Of a stretch of 64,000 nucleotides of DNA, positions 50,779 to 58,769 are shown piece after piece. The number at the start of each line of letters is the position of its first letter. The first letter of the stretch is position 1. The notes below the pieces were generated by a model, which saw only the letters and a program-made list of their open reading frames with translations, was not told the DNA's origin and did no database searches. This DNA comes from an uncultured Dehalococcoidia bacterium (GTDB taxonomy: Bacteria; Chloroflexota; Dehalococcoidia; Lucifugimonadales; UBA1123): assembly GCA_958296105.1 (NCBI GenBank), contig OY282441.1, positions 1,399,800 through 1,463,799 of the forward strand, in the 5' to 3' direction. The position numbers were made by a program, and so were the translations under genes.

Positions 50779-53130
50779 TCACCGACTCACCGGAAACTCT
50801 GTCTCCCATATCTCGCCTTCGCCGCTGGTGTCGCTGGTGATGAACTGCCCCGTCCTGACGCTCTCGATTTCGTAGGCGGGAAGATCGACCATGGCGGCGC
50901 AGGACTCCATGCGCAAGATGATCCTGCGGTCCTCGAATTGGAAGTCGAGGTTATCGAACCCGTACTGCCTTCTGTCTTTGGGAAGGTCATCCGGGTCGGT
51001 CGGGAACACGTGCAGGAAGAAACGGGGACGGGGGCCGCTGGGGCGGACGGGTTCCGAGGCAGAGCTGACCGCCCTGAGCCGATTTCCGCCGTAGGTGTAG
51101 TACACATGCGCCCGCAGCCGATAGCCCACGTCCGCGGCGGTGGGTGTGTACACGTAAGTGGGTGTGCGGGGGCCGGGTATGTTCGCCCAGCCTTCGGCAT
51201 CGCTGCCGCGCTCCCACTGCCAGGCTTCTCGGCTGGTCATATCCGCTCTGATACGACTCTCCAAGGCGACGCCGAACGGCTCGCCCACCACTGGGGTATC
51301 GCATTCCAATAGGGCGCCTTCACCTCCATCCCGTTCCAATAGGGCGCCTTCACCTCCATCCCGCGCGTAGATCAGCGTTTTCCCGCTGAGATAGACATCG
51401 TAATCTCCGCGGAATACGCGCTCGGATTTTCCGAGCGTGTCGTCCAGCAGGAGGAACAACGGATCGACGTTTCCCCGATACAGGAAAATTTCTCGGTTTT
51501 CGGGCGTGAGCAGATCCGAGCCGTCCACTCGCAGGTTCGAGACAAGAAAGTCGTAGTCATGGATATCGCCCCGCCACATCTGGAAAGCTCGAATCACCCT
51601 TCCAGAAAGATAGTACTCCACCGCGTAATCTGCGCCGGCAAACTGAACGGCGCCTGATTGAGTCGGCGCGGAGACGAAAACGGTATCTCCCGGATGCGCT
51701 ATTTCGCGGATGCGCTCGAAGTCCGCCGTCACCGCCTCCTGAAATTCGGACGCATCCGCTCCGTGTCCAATGCGCCCCATCTGGAAGCTGGAAAGAACAA
51801 ATACCAGCATCGCGGCGGCGGAGATGCCAACGATGACGCGGTCGTCGAACTGCCTGCGGATGAGCAGCAACAGCACCGTGAACATAGCCAGCGGGACGCC
51901 AACGTAGAACACGCTCTCGAAATCGTGAAAGGCGGCAGTGGTGCGAAGCGGCAGCGCCCAGAAGAAGCCTGCCAGCGCCAGCGCCGCCAGCGGCATCGCG
52001 CGGCGGCGGACGAACAGCAGCCCGGCAAAGCACGCGCAGAGTGCAAGAGCGCCGCCAGCGACAAAAAGCGTATTGCGGGGGGCGTGCGGCAGCCGAACGT
52101 CCACAAAGCGAGTCAGCGCGTACGGAACTGACGCTCCCCATACGCGGTGAATCTGCTCTCTGAGAAAATATGGCCACGCCAGCTGATCGGCGTACTTGAT
52201 GTTGAAACCCTCGTTCTGCCCGGTTCGCTTCAACATCGACTGGAACGAAGACAGCTCGGTCAGCGGAACTCTGCCCCTCGCCGCGTTGTACTCGTTGAAG
52301 AAGTTGAAGCTCAAGACTGCCACGCCGAACATCAATGCGACCACGCCAAGAATCATGTACCGGCTGAGAAGAACCGCTGCGGCGGCGGAGCGTATTCGGG
52401 CGAGCATTTGCGGGGGTGGGGGGGAGTCAATGAGCTGCCACGCCCTGAGCAGCTCGCGCGCCAGCCCGAAGGCTATGAACGGCAGCAGAAGCGCGTAGAC
52501 GTGCCAGCCCAACAGGAGCGCGGCGCAAGCCTTTATCAGCAGCTGTCGAAATCGACCTTCCTGAACGAATACGACCATCCCATGAAAGACGACCATCACC
52601 GCGAACAGGTCTATGGTGACCTCGTTGGAGATCATGTCGCCGTAGTACAGCATGTAGTAAGACGAGAAGGAGAGGAGCGCTGCCGTCAGCGCGATCCATC
52701 TGTTGGAAGCGATTCGCGCAATCGCATGGTACGCCAGCAGCGCCGCCGCGCTGAACAGCGCCAGCATCAGAATCCGCGCGGCGAGTATCTTCGCAGACAG
52801 GTCGTCTCCGAACGGCAGAGCTGCCAGCTTGACCAGCGCGTATCCGCCGACGGGAAAGCGGTTGTACATTGCATAGGTGGGTGTGCCGTCAGGACCCGGA
52901 TGAAGACCATGGAACAGCAGGAAGTTGTGGGAAGGGGACAGGTTCTCCGCCATCGCCATGCTCTGAGAGGAGTTCCAAGAGTGATGGCTGGGACGGTAGA
53001 AGGCATCTCTATCGCCGCCGAACAGAAACAGCGTGGCGAGCGCCAGCAGGAGCAGCGCAAGCGGCAGCCTGTCGGAAGATCGGGCAATGCGCCGCCGCGC
53101 GGCGTCAAATGGCAGCTGTCTCACGTCCAA
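50779..53130 (-). CDS. Membrane glycosyltransferase-like protein with Ig-like tail, copy 1
   Basis: The 783-residue product starts at TTG 53130 (or GTG 53124, conserved in the paralogue). About ten hydrophobic segments span 20-460, the first being LPLALLLLALATLFLFGG. An early loop with HPGPDGTPTYAMYNRFPVGG and a second-helix pattern RILMLALFSAAALLAYHAIAR suit the GT39/GT83 (PMT/ArnT-like) GT-C class. Residues about 480-620 form a soluble domain. An Ig-like module (about 640-710) carries WQWERGSDAEGWANI, VYTPTAADVGYRLRA and VYYTYGGNRLRAVSSAS. It would move a lipid-linked sugar outside the membrane; this is inference. The 10 residues ERDGGEGALL are duplicated internally. Confidence 0.6.
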   Translation of the reverse strand: MDVRQLPFDAARRRIARSSDRLPLALLLLALATLFLFGGDRDAFYRPSHHSWNSSQSMAMAENLSPSHNFLLFHGLHPGPDGTPTYAMYNRFPVGGYALVKLAALPFGDDLSAKILAARILMLALFSAAALLAYHAIARIASNRWIALTAALLSFSSYYMLYYGDMISNEVTIDLFAVMVVFHGMVVFVQEGRFRQLLIKACAALLLGWHVYALLLPFIAFGLARELLRAWQLIDSPPPPQMLARIRSAAAAVLLSRYMILGVVALMFGVAVLSFNFFNEYNAARGRVPLTELSSFQSMLKRTGQNEGFNIKYADQLAWPYFLREQIHRVWGASVPYALTRFVDVRLPHAPRNTLFVAGGALALCACFAGLLFVRRRAMPLAALALAGFFWALPLRTTAAFHDFESVFYVGVPLAMFTVLLLLIRRQFDDRVIVGISAAAMLVFVLSSFQMGRIGHGADASEFQEAVTADFERIREIAHPGDTVFVSAPTQSGAVQFAGADYAVEYYLSGRVIRAFQMWRGDIHDYDFLVSNLRVDGSDLLTPENREIFLYRGNVDPLFLLLDDTLGKSERVFRGDYDVYLSGKTLIYARDGGEGALLERDGGEGALLECDTPVVGEPFGVALESRIRADMTSREAWQWERGSDAEGWANIPGPRTPTYVYTPTAADVGYRLRAHVYYTYGGNRLRAVSSASEPVRPSGPRPRFFLHVFPTDPDDLPKDRRQYGFDNLDFQFEDRRIILRMESCAAMVDLPAYEIESVRTGQFITSDTSGEGEIWETEFPVSR
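51303..51362. repeat. 30-bp tandem repeat inside copy 1
   Basis: Two adjacent 30-base units (51303-51332 and 51333-51362) differ by one base. They duplicate ten residues in the soluble domain. Copy 2 has a single unit at the same place. Confidence 0.9.
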
Positions 53131-53142
53131 TCACCGAATTGA

Positions 53143-53170
53143 AGTATAGGCTCCGGGCGCGGTTCGTGAA
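53143..53170 (-). promoter_or_regulatory. Promoter of glycosyltransferase copy 1
   Basis: On the complement: TTCACG (53170-53165), 16 bases, TATACT (53148-53143). The TTG start is only 12 bases past the -10, so the mRNA would be nearly leaderless. In copy 2 the -35 is kept but the -10 is lost (GTAGTT). Confidence 0.45.
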
Positions 53171-53237
53171 GCGCGTGTCCGGGAGCGCGGACACCTCGCC
53201 CGCCCCGGACCTGGACTCCAGCCTTCCGTATTGCGTT

Positions 53238-55684
53238 CGAGAGGGTGAATCCGGCTCACCGACTCACCGGAAGCTCTGTCAGCCATATCACGCCTTCGCC
53301 GCCGATGAACTGCCCCGTCCTGACGCTCTCGATTTCGTAGGCGGGAAGATCGACCATGGCGGCGCAGGACTCCATGCGCGAGATGATCCTGCGGTCCTCG
53401 AATCGGAAGTCGAGGTTATCGAACCCGTGCTGCCTTCTGTCTTCGGGAAGGTCGGCCGGGTCGGCCGGGACCACGTGCAGGAAGAAATGGGGACGGGGGC
53501 CGCTGGGGCGGACGGGTTCCGAGGCGGAGCTGACCGCCCTGAGCCGATTTCCGCCGTAGGTGTAGTACACGCGCGCGCGCAGCCGATAGCCCACGTCAGC
53601 GGCGGTGGGTGTGTACACGTAAGTGGGTGTGCGGGGGCCGGGTATGTTCGTCCAGCCTTCGGCATCGCTGCCGCGCTCCCACTGCCAGGCTTCTCGGCTG
53701 GTCATGTCCTCTTTGATACGACTCTCCAAGTCGACGCCGAACGGCTCGCCCACCACTGGGGTATCGCACTCCAATAGGGCGCCTTCACCTCCATCCCGCG
53801 CGTAGATCAGCGTTTTCCCGCTGAGATAGATATCGTAATCTCCGCGGAATACGCGCTCGGATTTTCCGAGCGTGTCGACCAACAGGAGGGACGGATCGAC
53901 GTTTCCCCGATACAGGAAAATTTCTCGGTTTTCGGGCGTGAGCAGATCCGAGCCGTCCACTCGCAGATCCGAGACAAGAAAGTCGTAGTCATGGATATCG
54001 CCCCGCCACATCTGGAAAGCTCGAATCACCCTTCCAGAAAGATAGTATTCCAGCGCGTAAGCTGCGCCGGCAATCCGAACGGCCTCTTCTCGAGTCGGCG
54101 CGGAGACGAAAACGGTATCTCCCGGCTGCGCTATTTCGCGGATGCGCTCGAAGTCCGCCGCCACCGCCTCCTGAAATTCGGCTGCCTCCGCTACGTGTCC
54201 GGTGCGCCCCATCTGGAAGCTGGAAAGAACAAATGCCAGCATCGCGGCGGCGGACACGCCAACGATGACGCGGTCGTCGAACTGCCTGCGGATGAGCAGC
54301 AGCGCCACCGTGAACATAGCCAGCGGGACGCCAACGTAGAACACGCTCTCGAAATCGTGAAAGGCGGCAGTGGTGCGAAGCGGCAGCGCCCAGAAGAAGC
54401 CTGCCAGCGCCAGCGCCGCCAGCGGCATCGCGCGGCGGCGGACGTACAGCAGCCCGGCGAAGCACGCGCAGAGTGCAAGAGCGCCGGCGGCGACAAGAAG
54501 CGTGTGGCGGGGGTCGTTCGGCAGCCGATAGCCCACAAGGCGAGCCAGCCGAACGTCCACAAAGCGAGTCAGCGTGTACGGAACGGACGCTCCCCCTACG
54601 CGGTAAACCTGCTGTCTGAGAAAATACGGCCACGCCAGCTGATCGGCGTACTTGATGTTGAAACCCTCGTTCTGCCCGGTTCGATACAACATCGACTGGA
54701 ACGACGGCAGCTCGGTCAGCGGAACTCTGCCCCTCAGCGCGTTGTACTCATTGAAGAAGTTGAAGCTCAAGACTGCCACGCCGAACATCAACGCGACCAC
54801 GCCAAGAATCATGTACCGGCTGAGAAGAACCGCTGCGGCGGCGGAGCGTATTCGGGCGAGCATCCGCGGGGGTGTGGGGGAGTCAATGAGCTGCCACGCC
54901 CTGAGCAGCTCGCGCGCCAGCCCGAAGGCTATGAACGGCAGCAGAAGCGCGTAGACATGCCAGCCCAACAGGAGCGCGGCGCAAGTCTTTATCAGCAGCT
55001 GCGGAAATCGGCCTTCCTGAACGAATACGACCATCCCATGAAAGACGACCATCACCGCGAACAGGTCCACGGTGGTCTCGTTGAAGATCATGTCGCTGTA
55101 GTACAGCATGTAGTAAGACGAGAAGGAGAGGAGCGCTGCCGTCAGCGCGATCCATCTGTTGGAAGCGATTCGCGCAATCGCATGGTACGCCAGCAGCGCC
55201 GACGCGCTGAAGAGCGCCAGCATCAGAATCCGCGCGGCGAGTATCTTCGCAGACAGGTCGTTTCCGAACGGAAGAATTGCCAGCTTGATTAGCGCGTGTC
55301 CGCCGACGGGAAAGCGGTTGTACACGCTATAGGTGGGTGTGCCGTCAGGACCAGGATGAAGATCATGGAACATCAGGAAGTTGCGGGTAGGAGACAGGTT
55401 CTCCGCAATAGTCAGGATTCTAGAGGAGTTCCAAGGGTGAAGGCCGCCGCGATAGAAGTAATCTCTATCGCCGCCGAACAGAAACAGCGTGGCGAGCGCC
55501 AGCAGGAGCAGCGCAAGCGGCAGGCTGTCGGAAGATGGGGCAATGCGCCGCCGCGCGGCGTCAAATGGCAGCTGGCTCACGTCCAGCCACCGAATTGAAC
55601 TACGGGCGCCAGGCGCGGTTCGTGAAGCGCGTGTCCGGGAGCGCGGACGTCTCGCCCGTCTCCTACGCCTAGACTCCAGCCTTC
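53238..55684. repeat. Tandem duplication, unit 2 (about 2.45 kb)
   Basis: Direct repeat of 50761-53226, same orientation, separated by about 11 bases. The high DNA identity, extending into flanking non-coding bases, points to a fairly recent event. Confidence 0.85.
53256..55580 (-). CDS. Membrane glycosyltransferase-like protein with Ig-like tail, copy 2
   Basis: A GTG at 55580 (VSQLPFDAARRRIAP) corresponds to Val3 of copy 1; the TTG used there is CTG here. The product is 774 residues and closely similar to copy 1. Differences include a 10-residue insertion at RLARLVGYRLPNDPRHTL and a shorter C-terminus (FIGGEGVIWLTELPVSR, missing a Thr-Ser-Asp-Thr-Ser run). It also has a single ERDGGEGALL unit. 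The open frame continues far upstream through non-coding DNA and korB in another frame, which is not real. The promoter -10 seen in copy 1 is absent, so this copy may depend on read-through from korAB upstream. Confidence 0.6.
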   Translation of the reverse strand: MSQLPFDAARRRIAPSSDSLPLALLLLALATLFLFGGDRDYFYRGGLHPWNSSRILTIAENLSPTRNFLMFHDLHPGPDGTPTYSVYNRFPVGGHALIKLAILPFGNDLSAKILAARILMLALFSASALLAYHAIARIASNRWIALTAALLSFSSYYMLYYSDMIFNETTVDLFAVMVVFHGMVVFVQEGRFPQLLIKTCAALLLGWHVYALLLPFIAFGLARELLRAWQLIDSPTPPRMLARIRSAAAAVLLSRYMILGVVALMFGVAVLSFNFFNEYNALRGRVPLTELPSFQSMLYRTGQNEGFNIKYADQLAWPYFLRQQVYRVGGASVPYTLTRFVDVRLARLVGYRLPNDPRHTLLVAAGALALCACFAGLLYVRRRAMPLAALALAGFFWALPLRTTAAFHDFESVFYVGVPLAMFTVALLLIRRQFDDRVIVGVSAAAMLAFVLSSFQMGRTGHVAEAAEFQEAVAADFERIREIAQPGDTVFVSAPTREEAVRIAGAAYALEYYLSGRVIRAFQMWRGDIHDYDFLVSDLRVDGSDLLTPENREIFLYRGNVDPSLLLVDTLGKSERVFRGDYDIYLSGKTLIYARDGGEGALLECDTPVVGEPFGVDLESRIKEDMTSREAWQWERGSDAEGWTNIPGPRTPTYVYTPTAADVGYRLRARVYYTYGGNRLRAVSSASEPVRPSGPRPHFFLHVVPADPADLPEDRRQHGFDNLDFRFEDRRIISRMESCAAMVDLPAYEIESVRTGQFIGGEGVIWLTELPVSR

Positions 55685-55786
55685 GTCGGAAGGACGGAAT
55701 AGGGGCGGCCAGCCCTCGATGGGAGAGCAGGCGCCCCGCATCCATCTGGATTCCGGACTGGGGCTGGAGCATCGGAACAGGAATCT

Positions 55787-56656
55787 CTATATGGAGAAGC
55801 CATCCAGCAGGGCGGATACGCTGCGCGCCGGGGCCTTCTGCGAGATCTCCTCGATTCGCTGGTCGAAGGTGGGGCGGCTGGTGTCTTTGTAGATGACTCC
55901 CAGCGGGACGCCGCTTCCCGAAGCCATATCGAACGCGGATTCGGCGTCCGTCTCGTCGTAGTCGTCGGGGATGTCGAAGGCGAGTCCGGGAATGCCCTTT
56001 CGCGGGTTGCCCTTGAGTACGTCGTAGGTGTTGTTGTACTCGGTGCAGGGCGACTGGACGTGGACGATGGAGAATCCGGGATGATCCATCGCATCTGCCA
56101 TCATCTGCGTCATGGGGCGCACCTGGCTGGATATGGCGGACGCGATGTAGGACACGCCCATCGTCAGGTACGTCTGGAACGGGTTCATCTTGTCCTCGAT
56201 CTTGCCGAAGGGGGTCGAGCTGGTGACCATGCCCAAGTCGGTGGTGGGCGAGCTCTGCCCTTTGGTGAGGCCGTACACGCCGTTGTCCATGACGACGGCG
56301 GTCACGTTGAGGTTGCGCGCAGCCTGCGGGCCGATATGCTCGAAGCCTATGCTCAGGAAGTCCCCGTCTCCTGACACGACCACCACGTTGAGGTCGGGGT
56401 TCGCCATCTTGACGCCCATGGCGATGGGCAGGCTTCTGCCGTGTATGCCGTGGAATCCGTATGGCTGCTCGTCGCTTTCGAGCATATGAACCATGTTGCC
56501 GGAGCATCCGATCCCTGCAACTACGACGTTGTTCTCCATGGGCGTCTCGGTCTCTATGACGCGACGCTGGATTGCCGCTTCCAAGGCGCGCCGGACTCCG
56601 AAGTCGCCGCAGCCGGGGCACCACTTGAAGTCGTACTCGGGGTTCTTGGATGTCAT
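55787..56656 (-). CDS. korB: 2-Oxoacid:ferredoxin oxidoreductase beta subunit
   Basis: The 289-residue product follows AAGGAGAG. It has the TPP-binding beta-subunit pattern: FKWCPGCGDFGVRRAL, GIGCSGNM, HGIHGRSLPIAMGVK, and VSGDGDFLSIGFEHI then MDNGVYGLTKGQSSPTT. Together with the alpha protein it converts a 2-oxoacid plus CoA to acyl-CoA and CO2, reducing ferredoxin. Only one CxxC is seen near the N-terminus; the [4Fe-4S] cluster ligands are Cys residues including the C-P-G-C and later Cys. The substrate (2-oxoglutarate or other) is not determined by sequence alone. Confidence 0.93.
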   Translation of the reverse strand: MTSKNPEYDFKWCPGCGDFGVRRALEAAIQRRVIETETPMENNVVVAGIGCSGNMVHMLESDEQPYGFHGIHGRSLPIAMGVKMANPDLNVVVVSGDGDFLSIGFEHIGPQAARNLNVTAVVMDNGVYGLTKGQSSPTTDLGMVTSSTPFGKIEDKMNPFQTYLTMGVSYIASAISSQVRPMTQMMADAMDHPGFSIVHVQSPCTEYNNTYDVLKGNPRKGIPGLAFDIPDDYDETDAESAFDMASGSGVPLGVIYKDTSRPTFDQRIEEISQKAPARSVSALLDGFSI

Positions 56657-56755
56657 GCTCTTACACTCTCCTTGTTCTGTGGTATGGCGCGCTGGTTGGT
56701 GATTCGTAGTTGGCTTCGTTGACTTCCTGCCCCCGCGAGGGCGCGTATCGGGAGA

Positions 56756-58480
56756 CTACGCTGTCGCCGTCTCCCTCTGGCTGATGCCCGCCTCTTGCAG
56801 CTTTTGCGAAATGGCTTCGAGGAGGAACGATTCCTTGAAGGGCAGCCCGGTTATCTGCGTGATCGCCTGCGCGTTGACGCCTAGCGATCTGAGATGCGAG
56901 GCGAACTGTCCCATGAAGTTCAGCTCCGGCACGAGAACCAGATCCTTGTCCCGCAGCTCCTCCACGAGTCCATCGGGCAGCGGGTTGAGGAACATGGTGT
57001 AGTACCAGCCGATGTCCGCGCCATTGGCGGCAAGCTGCCGCCACGCTCCGAGCGTCGGACCCTTGGATCCGCCCCAAGGCATGACGGCGACGGCGGCGTC
57101 TGTGTTTTCGCTCTCGTAAGAGCCGTCTTTGAGCAGGTCCAGCTTGCTGAAGCGGCGCGTGGTCATCTGGATGTGGCGCTCGGGCCTGTGGGTCGTATCG
57201 CCCATGCCGTCATGTTCCGAGCCGTTGGCGACGTATGCGCCGGGGCTGCCGGGAATGGGCATGGGGGAGACCTCCCAGCTCTCGTATCTGTGGTAGCCGT
57301 TCGTTCCCTTGTACGTCTTGCGCTCCTCCACCGACAGCTTGCCCAGATCGGGCTTGGGGATGTTCTGGTTGCGCTCCGAGAGCATATGCTCGCTGAGTAT
57401 GACGACAGGCCCCTGGTACCTCTCCGCCCAGTTGAAGGCGTGGATGGCGGCGTAGAAGCACTCTTCCACGGTGCCCGGGGCTATGATGGGCAGGCTGATG
57501 TCTCCGTGGCCGGGGTACATTGCGGTCAGGAGGTCGGACTGCTCGGTCTTGGTGGGCAGCCCGGTGGAGGGGCCGCCGCGCTGGATATCGGCGACCACGA
57601 GGGGGATCTCCGCCATCCATGCGAGTCCGAGTCCTTCGCCCATCAGCGAGAAGCCGGGCCCGGCCGTTCCAGTCATGGCTTTCTTGCCGGCGAATCCGGC
57701 GCCTACGATGCTGGTGATGGACTCGATCTCGGACGTTGCCTGATAGACGAACTTGCCCGGCCCAGTGAGGTTGTTTTCGAGCCAGACGAGCAGGGACGTT
57801 GCGGGGGAGATGGGGTATCCCACGTACACGTCCAGGCCGGCTGCGAGCGCGCCCAGCCCGATTGCCTGGTTGCCGTTGATCAGCGACTGATCTATTCCGG
57901 GGGGAATCGGATCTGCCAGCTCACCGAGGCTGAAGCCGCTCTTCTCGGCTTCGGCGCGCCCAAGTCCGAGCGCGACGTGGTTTGACTCGATGATCTGCTG
58001 GTCGTTGGGACGTCCGCGCGTGAAGCGCTTGGTGACGAAGTCTTCGAGTATCTTCTGGTCTATGTTGACGAGGTAGGCGAGCGCGCCCATGACGATCATG
58101 TTGGCGGCGCGGGCGTTGCCTGTGGAGCGCGCAAGCTCGTCGAAGCGCATTCCGAAGCTCTTGCCGTCCGGGTCCAGATCGAACGCCTCGGAGTTGTAGA
58201 CGATGACGCCGGTGTCCGAGACTTCGTCTCTGTGCGCCTGATATGCGTACTCGTTGAAGGCTACCAGCACGTCCAGCTCGTCGCCCGAGCTCAGCACCGG
58301 CTGGTTGGATATGCGCGTCTGAGTCCACGTCGGCCCGCCTCTGATCTGCGACGGGAAGGTGGAGAACGTCTGGACGTGGTATCCAACCTGCGCGTTGGCT
58401 TGGGCGAAACCCTCGGCCGAGGTGACGACGCCCTGCCCGCCCTCTCCTGCGAAGCGGACTACGAAATCGGTCTTCTTCAA
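56756..58480 (-). CDS. korA: 2-Oxoacid:ferredoxin oxidoreductase, fused gamma-alpha subunit
   Basis: A TTG start after AAGGGAG gives 574 residues. The N-terminal gamma domain (about 1-185) has FAGEGGQGVVTSAEGFAQA and FPSQIRGGPTWTQTRIS. The alpha domain (about 200-565) has GNQAIGLGALAAGLDVYVGYPISPATSLL, VGAGFAGKKAMTGTAGPGFSLM, ADIQRGGPSTGLPTKTEQSDL and a C-terminal VVILSEHMLSERN. It is the larger KOR/OOR subunit. korB follows 99 bases downstream in the same direction. No ferredoxin or delta subunit gene is adjacent. Confidence 0.93.
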   Translation of the reverse strand: MKKTDFVVRFAGEGGQGVVTSAEGFAQANAQVGYHVQTFSTFPSQIRGGPTWTQTRISNQPVLSSGDELDVLVAFNEYAYQAHRDEVSDTGVIVYNSEAFDLDPDGKSFGMRFDELARSTGNARAANMIVMGALAYLVNIDQKILEDFVTKRFTRGRPNDQQIIESNHVALGLGRAEAEKSGFSLGELADPIPPGIDQSLINGNQAIGLGALAAGLDVYVGYPISPATSLLVWLENNLTGPGKFVYQATSEIESITSIVGAGFAGKKAMTGTAGPGFSLMGEGLGLAWMAEIPLVVADIQRGGPSTGLPTKTEQSDLLTAMYPGHGDISLPIIAPGTVEECFYAAIHAFNWAERYQGPVVILSEHMLSERNQNIPKPDLGKLSVEERKTYKGTNGYHRYESWEVSPMPIPGSPGAYVANGSEHDGMGDTTHRPERHIQMTTRRFSKLDLLKDGSYESENTDAAVAVMPWGGSKGPTLGAWRQLAANGADIGWYYTMFLNPLPDGLVEELRDKDLVLVPELNFMGQFASHLRSLGVNAQAITQITGLPFKESFLLEAISQKLQEAGISQRETATA

Positions 58481-58605
58481 TTCACTACTCCCTTGCGATG
58501 TGGGCGATTGGCTGCGAGGCGACGCAGTCAGGCTGCTGCTGGAAAATCGGGGGAACGAGATCGTTCGTGCCGCCGTTGGGGGGCGTGGAGTCTCGCAAAC
58601 AGCTC

Positions 58606-58634
58606 GGCCTACCTGAGAACTCTCTGGCTAGGCC
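58606..58634 (-). other. Palindrome in the korA leader
   Basis: GGCCTA (58606-58611) and TAGGCC (58629-58634) enclose GAGA and TCTC, giving a two-step hairpin in the 250-base korA leader. Nothing in the leader matches a known riboswitch class that I can recognise. The remaining leader (58481-58739) shows no gene. Confidence 0.45.
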
Positions 58635-58739
58635 GTTGGGATGATCTTGATGATCGCTGGGCAATTGCTGGTTGCAGGCTTTTCGGGTAGTCGCGCCCTT
58701 GGAGGTCATGCAGCGCTGAGCGTTCTTAGCGCAACACAA

Positions 58740-58769
58740 AATATAGCAGGGGCTATTTTGGGGTGTCAA
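58740..58769 (-). promoter_or_regulatory. Strong sigma-70-like promoter for korAB
   Basis: On the complement: perfect TTGACA (58769-58764), an 18-base spacer and TATATT (58745-58740). It overlaps the stop codon of the preceding multidomain glycosyltransferase gene. The leader to the korA TTG would be about 250 bases. Confidence 0.7.

Larger units (their letters stand above)
50761..53226. repeat. Tandem duplication, unit 1 (about 2.47 kb)
   Basis: This segment matches 53238-55684 almost throughout, from CGAGAGGGTGAA at the VapC stop to GACTCCAGCCTTC. It includes one glycosyltransferase-like gene and its upstream region. Differences are point changes, small indels and the 30-base repeat noted separately. 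Confidence 0.85.

Noticed and set aside
53256-56624. A 1122-codon open frame covering glycosyltransferase copy 2 and the korB region
   Set aside because: Its upstream 350 codons are an out-of-frame shadow of korB plus non-coding DNA. The paralogous copy shows the real protein starts near 55580.
58481-58739. T-box, GEMM or other known riboswitch in the korA leader
   Set aside because: No T-box sequence or recognisable riboswitch core was found. Only an unassigned palindrome is seen.
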